From positions 186,001-250,000 of the forward strand of contig NZ_CVRM01000011.1 in the NCBI RefSeq assembly GCF_001258055.1: a DNA stretch of 64,000 bases. Direction: 5' to 3'. Both the position numbers and the translations under genes were made by a program. Below, in pieces: positions 43,277-53,334 of this stretch. The stretch comes from Phaeobacter italicus (GTDB lineage: Bacteria; Pseudomonadota; Alphaproteobacteria; Rhodobacterales; Rhodobacteraceae). Position 1 is the stretch's first letter, and every line of letters starts with the position of its first letter. The notes beneath the pieces are model-generated. The model saw only the letters and a list, made by a program, of their open reading frames with translations. It ran no database searches and was not told where the DNA came from.

Positions 43277-46200
43277 TCAGCCGCGCAATGCGCGCAGGCA
43301 ATCGGCAATCTCGTCCTGCAGATGGGCAGGCACGCGCTCCAGACCGGCCAGATGGCTCAGCACGGCTGCGCGCGGTTCCGGCACACCGTCGCGAAGGTCC
43401 GGCACAATCACCACACGCGCCCGCAGCGGCTGGGCCTGGGATTGATCGCCCTGCGAATCCGTCGACTCCTCCACCGCGTCGTCCGCGACGGTCGATTCCA
43501 GTGTATGCTCTTGCGGGGCAGGGTCTTCCGCGATGGCCTCAGGTTCTGCGTCTGACACCGGCTCAGACAGCGGTGCCATATCCGCCAGCGCGTCTGACCC
43601 AGGTTCTGCCACCAGCTCTGCGCCCAGCCCGTCTGCGAGGGGATCACCCGCGTCAGTCTCAGCCGCGTCCACCGCAACCTCAACCGTCTCGGCCTCAGCT
43701 GCCACACCCTCATCTGCGAGAGGCGCTGACATGTCGTCCTGCAGATCGTCTGGCAGATCGCCCTGTAGATCGTCAGTCAGATCGATGGACACTTCATCGG
43801 ACAGGGGGGCATTATCAGATGCGCCCGCAGACTCTGTTGCCATATCCACGGACATGTCTTCTTTCGGGATCTCCTCCACCGGTGCCTCGACCTCGGCCAC
43901 GTCCTCGGACGCGGGCGTCACAACGGGCGCTTGGGTCTCTGCCTCCGCGTCTTGCTGGTCAGCGCCTGCCTCTGTCAGGTCAAGTTCGAACGCAACCGCG
44001 TCAGACGCCACATCTGCGCTATCGCCCAGCTCCAGCTCCAGCTCCAGCTCCTGTGCGGGCTCCTCTGCCAGACTGCCCGCATCCTCTGCACCTGCGATGG
44101 GCTGGCTGATCTCTGCCAACTGCTCCATCGGGGCGGTCAGATCCTGCGCGGCATCGTGCAGCGCATCATCCGGGGCAACAGTCTCTGTCTCTGCCCCCAC
44201 CGTTTCGACCGGATCAACAGCAAGCAGGTATTCTGCCGCGCTGTCATCCAATGCGCTGTCCTCAGCTGCCATTGGCTCGGCTGCCGCTTCCATGTCGGCC
44301 GCGAACTCCGCTTCTTGCTCCTGCGGCGCGTCAAACATATCAAGCGGCGCATCCTCGGGCGTCGGCTCTTCGCTTTCATAGGGCGCGTCGTGAAGCGCTT
44401 GGTCCACGTCCACCCCATCAAGGGCCGCGAGATCCGGCAGGTCTTCTGTTTCGGCAAGCGGTTCGGCAAGGGGGTCCGCATGGCCGCCAAGATCATCGCC
44501 CAGATCGTCAACCAGCGCGGCTGCGGGGGCTTCGGCCACATCCAGCGGCGCAACATCTGCCGGTTCCTGATCCAACGCGCCCGCAACGGCAAGCGGGTTG
44601 TCGTCCAGGTCGGCCTCTGCGTCAAAAACCGGCGCGTCTGTGCGATCCGCCAGATCAATCTCCACCTCAGCCGGATTGGCACCCAGATCGGGATCCATAG
44701 CCGGTGCTTGTGTGAAATCTGAAACCTCATCAACAGGTTGCGCCGGCTCAGTCAGGTCAGCGGGCGCATCCACTGCGGTCTCAGCCGCAAAGATATCTGT
44801 GGCCGGGGCCTCCTGCGGGGCCTCCTGCGGGGCAGTCTGCGCAGGCATGTCCGCCGCAAAGGTGGGCGCATCCGTGACATTGGGGGCCGGGGGCTCATCT
44901 GCCGCATCGGCAAAGGGCGTCGCCGGGGCGGTATCCTGTGGCAAGGGGCTCTGCGGCGCAGACGGGGCCTCGACCGCTGCGGCCTCCACGTCCTCGGGCG
45001 CAGGGGCCAGCCTGTCCACCTCAGCCACGGGGGGCAGATCCGAGGGCGGGCTATCTGCGGCTTCGATCAACTCGGCAGGCTCGTTGATCTGCGGCAGGTC
45101 CCCCAAGAGATCGGGCTGCAAATGTTCGCCCGCACCCTCAGACGTGGCCGGTTGCGCAGGCGGCGCGGCAACAGGTTCAGCAGAGCTGGGTGCAGCAGAC
45201 ACGGGTACAGCGGTGGAAGGCGCAGCAGAAACGGGTGCTGCGGGGGAGGGCGCGGGCGCCTCGGTGCTCTCGCCAAACAGGGTGCTTTGCGCAGGCTGCG
45301 GCGCGGTCGGTGCGCTGTCATAAGCAGGCACCGCAGCAGACGAGCCCGCCGCCGCGCCAAAGCTGGTCTGCGGCAATGCGGTTTCGCTCTGCGGCTCTGG
45401 CGGGTGGATGTCTCCGGTCTCGGACACCGCTGCCTGCACCGGATCCACAGAAACAGAAGGAGAAGCCGTCGGAACAATCGGCGCGGGGCCGGGCGCGGCT
45501 GGGGGTGAGGCACCCGCAGCGGCCTGCGTCACGCCATCTTGGACCGGGGCGGCATAGGTCGGAGCAGCGGGCGTTGGTGTTGGTGTTGCTGTTGGCTGGG
45601 CCTGCTCTGCCGCATCACTTGCAGCTGCAGGAGGGGCCGCCGGGGGCTGCACTGTGGGTTGCACCTGTGGCTGCGCCTGCATCTGCGGCTGGGTCTGTAC
45701 CGGTTGGGGCTGTACCGGTTGGGTTTGGACTGGCTGAGTCTGGACTGGCTGGGTTTGAACTGGCTGGGCCGGATCTGCCTGCACCGGAGTTGGCGCGGAT
45801 TGCGGCGCCTCAGCGGCCGGGGGCATCACCTGAGGAGCAGGAGCAGGAGCAGGAGCAGGAGTTGGCGCAGCGGTTGCCGGGGCGGGGGATGCGGGCTCTG
45901 CCCAAGCGCCGGGGGGCGCCGCAGGGGCAGGGGGCGTGGGGGCGGGCGCTGCGGCTGGTTCAACAGGCTCGAATGTAGCCTCAACTGTTGCCTCGATCAC
46001 ATCACCTTGGACTGGATCAGCTGACGCATTCTCGATCGGCTCAACATCCGATGCAGCCGCACTACCCTGTGCAGCGGACGGGGCATCCGGATCTGCGAGA
46101 GAGGCAACATGCGCCGCACCATGTTCGCGCAGCAGCGCCTGCACGTCCTTGATCGCCATGCCCTGATCGTGCAGCAGCACCTTGATGCTGCCCAAGAGGT

Positions 46201-46357
46201 CCACGTCAGCGGGCCGATAATACCGTCGCCCGCCTGCACGCTTCACCGGTTTGATCTGGGTGAACTTGCTTTCCCAGAAACGCAGAACATGCGCCTGGAT
46301 CCCCAGCCATTCCGCGACTTCACTAATGGTGCGGAAGGCGTCCGGTGATTTTGACAT
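43277..46357 (-). CDS. MerR-type regulator with giant low-complexity extension (1,026 aa)
   Basis: Residues 1-85 are a MerR-like DNA-binding domain: [40 protein letters not shown], then a second helix pair ending [10 protein letters not shown]. Residues 100-430 are Pro/Ala/Gln-rich with a five-fold QTQPV repeat (about 198-222); residues 430-960 are strongly acidic Ala/Asp/Glu-rich with an EL repeat. The last about 55 residues ([20 protein letters not shown] onward) are conserved in shorter homologs. Relatives at this position after ihfA are normally 120-300 residues. The target is unknown. The extension is in-frame, so the gene appears intact. Confidence 0.85.
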   Translation of the reverse strand: MSKSPDAFRTISEVAEWLGIQAHVLRFWESKFTQIKPVKRAGGRRYYRPADVDLLGSIKVLLHDQGMAIKDVQALLREHGAAHVASLADPDAPSAAQGSAAASDVEPIENASADPVQGDVIEATVEATFEPVEPAAAPAPTPPAPAAPPGAWAEPASPAPATAAPTPAPAPAPAPQVMPPAAEAPQSAPTPVQADPAQPVQTQPVQTQPVQTQPVQPQPVQTQPQMQAQPQVQPTVQPPAAPPAAASDAAEQAQPTATPTPTPAAPTYAAPVQDGVTQAAAGASPPAAPGPAPIVPTASPSVSVDPVQAAVSETGDIHPPEPQSETALPQTSFGAAAGSSAAVPAYDSAPTAPQPAQSTLFGESTEAPAPSPAAPVSAAPSTAVPVSAAPSSAEPVAAPPAQPATSEGAGEHLQPDLLGDLPQINEPAELIEAADSPPSDLPPVAEVDRLAPAPEDVEAAAVEAPSAPQSPLPQDTAPATPFADAADEPPAPNVTDAPTFAADMPAQTAPQEAPQEAPATDIFAAETAVDAPADLTEPAQPVDEVSDFTQAPAMDPDLGANPAEVEIDLADRTDAPVFDAEADLDDNPLAVAGALDQEPADVAPLDVAEAPAAALVDDLGDDLGGHADPLAEPLAETEDLPDLAALDGVDVDQALHDAPYESEEPTPEDAPLDMFDAPQEQEAEFAADMEAAAEPMAAEDSALDDSAAEYLLAVDPVETVGAETETVAPDDALHDAAQDLTAPMEQLAEISQPIAGAEDAGSLAEEPAQELELELELGDSADVASDAVAFELDLTEAGADQQDAEAETQAPVVTPASEDVAEVEAPVEEIPKEDMSVDMATESAGASDNAPLSDEVSIDLTDDLQGDLPDDLQDDMSAPLADEGVAAEAETVEVAVDAAETDAGDPLADGLGAELVAEPGSDALADMAPLSEPVSDAEPEAIAEDPAPQEHTLESTVADDAVEESTDSQGDQSQAQPLRARVVIVPDLRDGVPEPRAAVLSHLAGLERVPAHLQDEIADCLRALRG
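44028..44051. repeat. Hexanucleotide repeat (AGCTCC)x4
   Basis: Four perfect AGCTCC units encode the ELELELEL stretch of the MerR-type protein. The period keeps the frame. Confidence 0.7.
45691..45765. repeat. Five tandem 15-base repeats
   Basis: Five units of the form GGGTTTGGACTGGCT, with two units carrying GTACCGGTT variants, encode the five-residue [10 protein letters not shown] repeat of the MerR-type protein. In-frame gain or loss would change linker length only. Confidence 0.8.
45832..45860. repeat. Hexanucleotide repeat (AGGAGC)n
   Basis: Nearly five tandem AGGAGC units encode the Ala-Pro run of the MerR-type protein. Confidence 0.65.
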
Positions 46358-46386
46358 TGGAAATATTGTCCTGTGGTTTCAGACCG

Positions 46387-46689
46387 TTACTTACGGTTGC
46401 CGTCAGCCACCCGGTCCTTCATCAAATGCGAGGGCCGAAAGGTGAGAACACGACGAGGCTGAATAGGCACCTCTTCGCCGGTCTTCGGGTTACGTCCGAC
46501 ACGGGCTGATTTATCACGTACGCTGAAGGTTCCGAAAGAGGAAATCTTGACCTGCTCGCCGCGCACCAGTGCGTCGGACATGTGTTGCAGCATGCTCTCT
46601 ACCAGCTGTGCGCTCTCGTTTCGCGACAGTCCAACCTCACGGAAGACGGCTTCGCTCAGATCCATACGTGTAAGTGTTTTTTCGCCCAT
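46387..46689 (-). CDS. ihfA: Integration host factor subunit alpha
   Basis: A 100-residue DNA-bending protein of the HU/IHF family. It contains [40 protein letters not shown] and the DNA-binding arm signature [20 protein letters not shown]. IhfA joins IhfB to bend DNA in replication, recombination and transcription. The start is the ATG at 46687-46689 with GGGGA upstream; nine further N-terminal codons are not family-like. A good promoter lies 23 bases before it. The MerR-type gene follows 29 bases later. Confidence 0.95.
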   Translation of the reverse strand: MGEKTLTRMDLSEAVFREVGLSRNESAQLVESMLQHMSDALVRGEQVKISSFGTFSVRDKSARVGRNPKTGEEVPIQPRRVLTFRPSHLMKDRVADGNRK

Positions 46690-46711
46690 GACTATCCCCA
46701 TTGTTTGGTAA

Positions 46712-46741
46712 ACCATATGGCGTGGGGAATTTAGCTGTCAA
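46712..46741 (-). promoter_or_regulatory. Promoter of ihfA
   Basis: On the minus strand a perfect TTGACA (46736-46741) and TATGGT (46712-46717) are 18 bases apart, giving a leader of about 16 bases before the ihfA start. Confidence 0.65.
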
Positions 46742-46841
46742 TATCAATGAATTGCATCACGGCGCTGGATCGCCTGATCCAACCGTCAAATCACAATCAA
46801 AGGATGAGTGGGGCGCTAACCCCGATTTCGTGCTCTGGCGC

Positions 46842-47813
46842 TTACCAGCGCAGAACCACAGACCCCCAGGCAAGACCGCCGCCGATGGCTTCGGTCACGA
46901 TCAGATCGCCCTGTTTGATCTGGCCCCGTGCCTTGCCCACGGACAGCGCCAGCGGAATTGACGCCGCCGAGGTATTGCCGTGGTCCTGGACGGTGACAAC
47001 CACCTTGTCCATCGGCAGGCCCATTTTCTTGGCGGTGCCCTGAATGATGCGGATGTTGGCCTGATGGGGCACGATCCAGTCGACATCATCGGCGCCCAGA
47101 CCTGCCCGTTCCAGCGAGGTATGGGCGGTTGAGGCCAGTTTCTCGACAGCGTGGCGGAACACCTGATTGCCCTGCATACGCAGATGACCTGTGTTCTGGG
47201 TCGATACGCCGCCATCGACGTACAGAAGATCCTTGAACCGCCCGTCAGAGTTCAGGTCGGTTGCGAGGATGCCGCGATCATCACTGGTGCCTGCGCCCTC
47301 TTGGGCCTCGAGCACCAGCGCGCCTGCGCCATCGCCAAACAACACGCAGGTAGAGCGGTCGGTCCAGTCCATGATCTTGCTAAAGGTTTCCGCCCCGATC
47401 ACCAGAACCTTGTCTGCCTGACCGGATGCAACCAGCGCGTTGGCATTGCTGAGCGCATAAACAAAGCCTGCACAGACCGCCTGCACATCAAAGGCAAAGC
47501 CCTTGGTCATGCCCAATTGCGCCTGCACCATGGTCGCAGCAGAGGGAAAGGTCAGATCAGCGGTCGATGTGGCCACGACGATGGCGTCGATGTCATCTGC
47601 GGTCATGCCTGCGTCGGCCAGCGCGTTTTGCGCGGCCTTGGTGGCCATGTTCGATGTGGTTTCACCTTCCGCAGCGAAATGGCGGCGCTCGATCCCGGAG
47701 CGGCTGCGAATCCATTCATCGGAGGTGTCTAGCGTGGCTTCGAATTCCGCGTTCTCAACAATGCGTTCTGGGAGGTAGTGCCCGATCCCGGCAATAACTG
47801 CGCGTCGCGTCAT
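46842..47813 (-). CDS. fabH: Beta-ketoacyl-ACP synthase III
   Basis: A 323-residue enzyme condensing acetyl-CoA with malonyl-ACP to start fatty acid synthesis. The triad is visible: Cys in FDVQAVCAGFVYAL (about residue 113), His in IVPHQANIRII (about 250) and Asn in DHGNTSAAS (about 280). The C-terminus GGGLAWGSVVLRW is canonical. It lies 14 bases downstream of plsX, forming the rpmF-plsX-fabH unit. Confidence 0.97.
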   Translation of the reverse strand: MTRRAVIAGIGHYLPERIVENAEFEATLDTSDEWIRSRSGIERRHFAAEGETTSNMATKAAQNALADAGMTADDIDAIVVATSTADLTFPSAATMVQAQLGMTKGFAFDVQAVCAGFVYALSNANALVASGQADKVLVIGAETFSKIMDWTDRSTCVLFGDGAGALVLEAQEGAGTSDDRGILATDLNSDGRFKDLLYVDGGVSTQNTGHLRMQGNQVFRHAVEKLASTAHTSLERAGLGADDVDWIVPHQANIRIIQGTAKKMGLPMDKVVVTVQDHGNTSAASIPLALSVGKARGQIKQGDLIVTEAIGGGLAWGSVVLRW

Positions 47814-47827
47814 TCTGCTGCCTGCCT

Positions 47828-48955
47828 TTATAAGTCTTTTTTGGTGGTCGCCTTGTCCGCTGCTGTGTCGGACGTTTGCGCTACGTCATCTTGGGTAAGC
47901 GCAACGGAGGATGCAACCCGTGCCGCGAGTTTTTCTGCAAAGCCCTGCTGCGCCAGGCGAAAGGCCAGTTTGACCGCGGCAGAGACGCCGGTTGCATCGG
48001 CGCCGCCATGGGATTTGACCACGGTGCCATTCAGGCCGAGGAACACACCACCGTTGACACGGCGGGGGTCAAGCCGCTTGGACAGCCGCTTGAGCGAGGT
48101 CATCGCCAGAAGGGCCGCGAATTTGGACAGGATCGAATAGGAAAACGCATCCCGCAATGCAGTGCGCATCAGGCTTGCGGTGCCTTCGCCTGTCTTGATC
48201 GCGACATTGCCGGTAAAGCCGTCGGTGACGATCACATCGGCCACATCACCGGGAATGTCACTGCCTTCGACGAAACCCACGAAATCAAAACTCGCATCCT
48301 CAGCATAGGACGCGATCAGCCCGTGGGCTTCTTTCAGTTCGGCATTGCCCTTGTGCTCTTCGGTGCCGACATTCAGCAGACCGACGCGGGGGCGGGCAAT
48401 ATCCATTGAGTTGCGAACATAGGAGGTGCCCATCAGGGCATATTGCAGCAAATCCTGCGCGTCGGCGCGCACATCGGCCCCCACATCCAGCATGACGTTA
48501 AAGCCCTGCGGATTGAGAGACGGCCACAGAATCGCAATGGCCGGGCGATTGACGCCAGGCAGCTTGCGCAGCCGCAGCATGGACAGCGCCATCAGCGCGC
48601 CGGTGTTGCCGCAGGACACGGCGCCCGCCGCTTCGCCCTGCTTCACGCTATCAAGGGCCGACCACATGGACGTGCCCTTGCCGTTGCGCATCACCTGGCT
48701 TGGCTTGTCATGCATGGTCACCACATCCCGGGCGTCCCGGAATTCAACCCGCCCATCCAGGACGCGTTTCTTGGCAACCAGCGCTTTCAGCTCGTCTTCC
48801 GGGCCATGCAGGATGAACCCGATGTCCGGATTCTTGTCCGCAGACATGGCAATACCGGCCACCACAACCGCGGGGCCGGCATCTCCGCCCATGGCGTCAA
48901 CCGAGATGATTATGCGGCCGGCATTCTTCTGATTTTGATGGGCATTACCCGCCAT
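47828..48955 (-). CDS. plsX: Phosphate acyltransferase PlsX
   Basis: A 375-residue enzyme making acyl-phosphate from acyl-ACP for phospholipid synthesis. Motifs: ISVDAMGGDAGPAVVVAG (about residues 17-34), AVSCGNTGALMALSMLRL, DVGADVRADAQDLLQYALMG, VGLLNVGTEEHKGN and VTDGFTGNVAIKTGEG. The C-terminal 25 residues are Thr/Asp/Lys-rich and probably disordered. It sits between rpmF and fabH as in most bacteria. The start is the ATG at 48953-48955. Confidence 0.96.
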   Translation of the reverse strand: MAGNAHQNQKNAGRIIISVDAMGGDAGPAVVVAGIAMSADKNPDIGFILHGPEDELKALVAKKRVLDGRVEFRDARDVVTMHDKPSQVMRNGKGTSMWSALDSVKQGEAAGAVSCGNTGALMALSMLRLRKLPGVNRPAIAILWPSLNPQGFNVMLDVGADVRADAQDLLQYALMGTSYVRNSMDIARPRVGLLNVGTEEHKGNAELKEAHGLIASYAEDASFDFVGFVEGSDIPGDVADVIVTDGFTGNVAIKTGEGTASLMRTALRDAFSYSILSKFAALLAMTSLKRLSKRLDPRRVNGGVFLGLNGTVVKSHGGADATGVSAAVKLAFRLAQQGFAEKLAARVASSVALTQDDVAQTSDTAADKATTKKDL

Positions 48956-48994
48956 GAAAAAGCCTGCCTGACATAACTCTGATTCAGACGCAGC

Positions 48995-49201
48995 TTAGGC
49001 TGCGTCTTCGTCCATGTCGATCTCGTTGGCTGCTGCAACGATCTCTTTGTCGTCGTAGTGGCCGCAGGAGGGGCAAACGTGGTGGGGACGACGCAGCTCA
49101 CCGCAGTTGGAGCATTCGTTCGGGTTTGCAGCAACCAGTGCATCGTGCGCGCGGCGGTTGTTGCGGCGCGACTTGGATACTTTGTTCTGTTGGACAGCCA
49201 T
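48995..49201 (-). CDS. rpmF: 50S ribosomal protein L32
   Basis: A 68-residue ribosomal protein with the typical start [20 protein letters not shown] and a zinc ribbon with four cysteines (CSNC at 30-33 and CPSC at 43-46). The tail is acidic. AAAGG precedes the ATG at 49199-49201. It leads plsX and fabH. Confidence 0.97.
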   Translation of the reverse strand: MAVQQNKVSKSRRNNRRAHDALVAANPNECSNCGELRRPHHVCPSCGHYDDKEIVAAANEIDMDEDAA

Positions 49202-49417
49202 GTCTCAACCTTTGTAACTTGGGGCCTTGGGGCTGTTCCCGCGGCGCGTTTCGTTTGTGTTTCGATCGGTCTGCCGAGCGTTTAGGCCCAGGCTAAGCCG
49301 ATGTCCAACCAAAATTCCGATGAGCGCGCGAAAATACTGGGAATTATCGTCTGCGCAAGCGGTTTTTTGTCCGAACCCGCCGGGTTGGCTCGTCGGAATC
49401 GACTTCCCGCTCTCTTT

Positions 49418-49963
49418 TCAGTCTTCACGCCCGCCGTCAAGCTGGTCGCGCAGGGCGGCAAGCCCGGCAAAGGGGCGGGTGTCTTCGTCCCGCATCGGCG
49501 CAACGCCCGGTTCAGCGTGGACCGATTCTCCCAGAACGGCACCGTCCTTGCGGGGGTATTGCGGCACAAACAGCGCCAGCGCCTCTTCCATGATCTCCTG
49601 CACGTCAATGTGACTGCCCAGAGGTTCGCTGCTGTCGTCCTCGGGCATCTCTACCTCTTCTTCGCTTTCGGCATATTCCATGCCCGCGATAAAGCTGCGG
49701 CGCAGTTTCTGGTCGATGCGGGTGGTGACCGGATCAAGCGTGACAACGCAATCCTGCACCACTGTGGCCCCCAGTTCGGCCACGACTTCCCAGTCGCGTT
49801 TGCCCATTGCGCGGATCTCGCCGGCAAAGCGCAGCTTGCGCAATTCGTTCAGCCCTAGCTCCTGTGCGAGGGCCGCCATTGCGGGGGCATCAGGGCGGAG
49901 TTCAAACCGGGTCGGGCGGTTCTGGGGCAGGTCAGCGACGCGAAAAGCGGTGCTCTCAGACAT
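49418..49963 (-). CDS. YceD/DUF177 family protein
   Basis: A 181-residue protein of the YceD family, linked with 23S rRNA accumulation and usually next to rpmF, as here (216 bases upstream). A Cys in VVQDCVVTLDPVTTRID (about residue 72) sits in the family core, followed by an acidic segment (SEEEVEMPEDD) and IDVQEIMEEALALFVPQYPR. The C-terminus NPFAVLAAL-like motif of the family reads RPFAGLAALRDQL here. The start is the ATG at 49961-49963. Confidence 0.88.
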   Translation of the reverse strand: MSESTAFRVADLPQNRPTRFELRPDAPAMAALAQELGLNELRKLRFAGEIRAMGKRDWEVVAELGATVVQDCVVTLDPVTTRIDQKLRRSFIAGMEYAESEEEVEMPEDDSSEPLGSHIDVQEIMEEALALFVPQYPRKDGAVLGESVHAEPGVAPMRDEDTRPFAGLAALRDQLDGGRED

Positions 49964-50039
49964 TTGGGGGACTTTCGTTTCTTGAACCGGAGGCTGGGTT
50001 TAGGTAATCCGGTTGCAAGGCGTATTCAAGCCGGGGGGC

Positions 50040-50522
50040 ATGAGAGTAGTTATGGTATCCAAACACGCACGGTCGCTGAAGGCAGCGGCAAAGGTCACGG
50101 TCTTCCTTGTTGCCGGCTTCGCCGTTACGGCTTGTGCGCCGATGTATCGCAAACACGGCTATGTCCCGACAGAGGAACAGCTGGCCGAGGTTGTGGTGGG
50201 TGTCGACACCAAGGATACAGTGGCCGAAACCATCGGCGTTCCCGCCGCAGAGGGCGTGCTGAGCGATGGCGGCTACTATTACGTCTCTACCCTGATGCGC
50301 CGCCGCGGGCCGTCCGCGCTCAAGCCGGTCTCGCGCGAATTGGTGGCGGTGACCTTCAACCAGCAGGGCGTGGTGTCGGGCATCGAACGCTATGGTCTGG
50401 AGCAGGGCAAGGTGATTCCGCTGCAGCGCCGCGTGACCAGCTCCAACATTCAGGACAAAACATTCCTGCGTCAGCTTCTGGGCAGCCTTGGCAACTTTGG
50501 CCCCGGTGGTCTGGTCGAATAA
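50040..50522 (+). CDS. BamE/SmpA-OmlA family outer-membrane lipoprotein
   Basis: A 160-residue lipoprotein. A basic N-terminus (SKHARSLKAAAK) precedes VTVFLVAGFAVTACAP, with lipobox VTAC (Cys about residue 32). The mature part includes VPTEEQLAEVVVGVDTKDTV, VAVTFNQQGVVSGIERYGLE, the BamE fold with two helices and a sheet. BamE stabilises the BAM complex for outer-membrane protein insertion. Start choice between ATG at 50040 and ATG at 50052 is unclear. It is divergent from the yceD gene. Confidence 0.85.
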   Translation: MRVVMVSKHARSLKAAAKVTVFLVAGFAVTACAPMYRKHGYVPTEEQLAEVVVGVDTKDTVAETIGVPAAEGVLSDGGYYYVSTLMRRRGPSALKPVSRELVAVTFNQQGVVSGIERYGLEQGKVIPLQRRVTSSNIQDKTFLRQLLGSLGNFGPGGLVE

Positions 50523-50656
50523 ATCGGCCTGCCATCCCCCGTCATTTGCCTGACATGCGCTCTGTGCTAGCTGCAGAAGACCCCGCTGCCCGCGCCACGG
50601 CGTGATGGGTTGCGGTTTTCTGTGGATTTATGTGTCAGAGCCAGACCAGCGCCACC

Positions 50657-51457
50657 ATGACCCGATCAAAGCCCGAATATTCCCTGTCTGCCTCCCTGCC
50701 ATCCCCACAGGGGCGTCAGCTGCTGGCGCGCGGGCGCTACCGGCTGCGCCTGATCCCTGCCACTGCGGGCGAGGATCTGGCGCGCGCGCAGGATCTGCGG
50801 GCGCTTTGCTTTGGGCTCGCCCAGCGGGACGCGGATGCGTTTGACGCCACCTGCCTGCATCTTCTGGTAGAGGAGGCAGAGACAGGCCAGCTGGTCAGCT
50901 GTTGTCGGCTGAGCCTTCTGCGCGATCGCACGGCGCTGCTGCGCAGCTATACCGGCACCCACTACGATCTGAGCCGCCTGCCCCTGGGAGAGGGCCCGGT
51001 GATGGAGCTGGGCCGCTTTTGCATCCATCCAGACTGGCGGGACGCCGATATTTTGCGACTGGCCTGGGGCGCGCTGACACAGCTTGTGGACGAAGAAGGG
51101 ATTGGACTGCTTCTTGGGTGCAGTTCCTTTGCAGGCGTTGATCCAGGCCCCTATGCCCATGCATTGGCGCAACTGTCCCTGCGCCATCAGCCACCCGGCG
51201 GGCAGGTCGTCAGCCCGCAGACGGCAGAGCGGCGGATGCTGTGCGATCTTGACCTTCCGCCAACCCCCGATCCCAAACTGGCGGCGCTGCAGATGCCCGC
51301 CCTTTTGCGGACCTATCTGATGATGGGGGGCTGGGTTGGCGACCATCTGGTGGTGGACCGCGCGCTCAATACCCTGCATATCTTTACCGCGGTCGATATC
51401 GCCGCCATCCCCGACAATCGCAAGCGTCTGCTGCGTGCGGTCAGCGCCACGGGCTGA
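50657..51457 (+). CDS. GNAT-type N-acyltransferase, OlsB-like
   Basis: A 266-residue protein similar to the OlsB/hemolysin-like GNAT family that transfers an acyl chain from ACP to ornithine, making lyso-ornithine lipid. Seen: YRLRLIPATAGEDLARAQDL at the start, LGEGPVMELGRFCIHPDWRD (acceptor motif), and a C-terminal LLRTYLMMGGWVGDHLVVDR segment typical of the family. A role in membrane ornithine lipid is likely but not proven; no olsA is adjacent. The start is the ATG at 50657 (CAGACCAGCGCCACC precedes it, weak ribosome site). Confidence 0.82.
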   Translation: MTRSKPEYSLSASLPSPQGRQLLARGRYRLRLIPATAGEDLARAQDLRALCFGLAQRDADAFDATCLHLLVEEAETGQLVSCCRLSLLRDRTALLRSYTGTHYDLSRLPLGEGPVMELGRFCIHPDWRDADILRLAWGALTQLVDEEGIGLLLGCSSFAGVDPGPYAHALAQLSLRHQPPGGQVVSPQTAERRMLCDLDLPPTPDPKLAALQMPALLRTYLMMGGWVGDHLVVDRALNTLHIFTAVDIAAIPDNRKRLLRAVSATG

Positions 51458-51499
51458 GCCATTCTTGACGCGCTGCCCTTGCCGGTTTAGCTGGCTTTC

Positions 51500-53311
51500 A
51501 TGGCACGTATTCCTCTCTTACAGATGTCCGGCATTTCCCTCACGTTTGGGGGCGATCCGGTGTTCGCGGATCTTGATCTGGTGGTGCAACCTGGCGACCG
51601 GGTCGCTTTGGTCGGGCGCAATGGATCGGGCAAATCCACCCTGATGAAGGTGATGGCCGGTCTGGTCGAAGCCGATCAGGGCAGCATTGTCATCCCGCCG
51701 GGAAAATCCGTGGGCTACATGGAGCAGGATCCCAAGATGGAGGGGTTCGCCACATTGGGGGATTTTGCCGCCAGCGGGCTGGAGCCGGGCGAGCTGTACA
51801 AGGTGGAGCGCGCAGGCGAGGGGCTGAAGTTTGACCCCGCCCGCCCGGTAGAAACCGCATCAGGGGGGGAACGTCGCCGTGCGGCCCTGGCCAAGCTGAT
51901 GGCCGAGGCGCCGGATCTGATGCTCTTGGACGAGCCGACCAACCACCTGGATATCGAGGCGATCACCTGGCTTGAAGACGAGCTGAAATCCACCCGCGCG
52001 GCCTTTGTGCTGATCTCGCACGACCGGGCGTTTCTGCGGGCCCTGACCCGTGCGACGCTTTGGGTGGATCGGGGACAGGTGCGCCGGCAGGACAAGGGGT
52101 TTGAGGATTTCGAGGCCTGGCGCGACAAGATCTGGGACGAGGAAGACCAGCAGCGCCACAAGCTGAACCGCCTGATCAAATCCGAAAGTCGCTGGGCTGT
52201 CGAAGGCATCTCTGCCCGTCGCAAACGCAATATGGGCCGGGTGCGCGCGCTGCAGGATCTGAAGGCAGAGCGCGCCAGCCAGATCAAACGGCAGGGGACA
52301 GCGGAACTGGCACTGGAGTCCGGTCCGAAGTCCGGCCGCAAGGTGATCGAGGCGGAGGGGCTCTCCAAGGCGTTTGGTGACAAACCCATCGTGCGGGACT
52401 TTTCGATCAAGGTGCAGCGCGGCGACCGCGTGGCCTTTGTCGGACCAAATGGCGCGGGCAAGACCACGCTGTTGAAGATGCTGTTGGGGATGGAGCAGCC
52501 GGATACGGGCAGCGTGCAGCTGGGAACCAATCTGGAAATCGCCCTGTTTGACCAGACCCGCGACCAGCTGGATGGCGATGCGAGCCTGTGGGAAAACCTG
52601 ACCTCTGATCCTTTGCTGGGGATTTCCGGCAAGGCCGATCAGGTGATGGTGCGGGGCCAGCCCAAACATGTGGTGGGCTACCTCAAGGAGTTCCTGTTTG
52701 ACGAGGCGCAGGCGCGCGCGCCGGTGCGATCGCTGTCGGGGGGCGAAAAGGCGCGGCTATTGCTGGCGCGGCTGATGGCGCGGTCCTCGAACCTCCTGGT
52801 GCTTGATGAACCGACAAACGATCTGGACGTTGAAACGCTCGATCTGTTGCAGGAGCTGTTGGACAACTACGACGGCACCGTTCTCTTGGTGAGCCACGAC
52901 CGGGATTTTCTCGACCGGGTTGCGACCACCACAATCGCCATGGAAGGGGGCGGGCGCGCCACGGCCTATGCGGGCGGGTGGAGCGATTATCTCTCGCAAC
53001 GTGGCCCTGTGGCGGGGGCGGCTGAAAAGGCTGAAAAGGTCAAAACGGCCAAGCCCAAACCCAAGCAGGAGCAGGCCCCGAAAGAGGGTTTGAGCTTTAA
53101 GGAAAAGCACCGGCTTGAGGCGCTGCCGGGCGAGATTGAACGCCTGGAGGCAGAGATCGCCAAGTTGCAGGAGCTGATGGCGGATCCCGAGCTGTTCACG
53201 CGCGAGCCGGTCAAGTTCAAGAAAGCCACCGAAGCCCTTGTGGAGCGTCAGGAAAAGCTGTCGGCTGCCGAGGAAGAGTGGCTGGAGCTGGAAGATAAAG
53301 CCGCTGGCTGA
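51500..53311 (+). CDS. uup: ABC-F family ATPase, Uup type
   Basis: A 603-residue soluble protein with two ABC domains: Walker A GRNGSGKSTL (about residue 39) with signature TASGGERRRAALAK and DEPTNHLD; second Walker A GPNGAGKTTL (about 316) with LSGGEKARLLLAR and DEPTNDLD. The linker of about 80 residues and a C-terminal coiled-coil domain (about 535-600, EKHRLEALPGEIERLEAEIA) mark it as Uup, which binds branched DNA or ribosomes. There are no membrane segments. It follows the OlsB-like gene by 42 bases. Confidence 0.93.
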   Translation: MARIPLLQMSGISLTFGGDPVFADLDLVVQPGDRVALVGRNGSGKSTLMKVMAGLVEADQGSIVIPPGKSVGYMEQDPKMEGFATLGDFAASGLEPGELYKVERAGEGLKFDPARPVETASGGERRRAALAKLMAEAPDLMLLDEPTNHLDIEAITWLEDELKSTRAAFVLISHDRAFLRALTRATLWVDRGQVRRQDKGFEDFEAWRDKIWDEEDQQRHKLNRLIKSESRWAVEGISARRKRNMGRVRALQDLKAERASQIKRQGTAELALESGPKSGRKVIEAEGLSKAFGDKPIVRDFSIKVQRGDRVAFVGPNGAGKTTLLKMLLGMEQPDTGSVQLGTNLEIALFDQTRDQLDGDASLWENLTSDPLLGISGKADQVMVRGQPKHVVGYLKEFLFDEAQARAPVRSLSGGEKARLLLARLMARSSNLLVLDEPTNDLDVETLDLLQELLDNYDGTVLLVSHDRDFLDRVATTTIAMEGGGRATAYAGGWSDYLSQRGPVAGAAEKAEKVKTAKPKPKQEQAPKEGLSFKEKHRLEALPGEIERLEAEIAKLQELMADPELFTREPVKFKKATEALVERQEKLSAAEEEWLELEDKAAG

Positions 53312-53334
53312 GGGCGGATAAGGGTAAACCTGTC

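Noticed and set aside
44598-45978. Several Ser/Gly/Arg-rich frames on the plus strand
   Set aside because: They are other readings of the repetitive linker of the MerR-type gene; the conserved head and tail are only in the minus frame.
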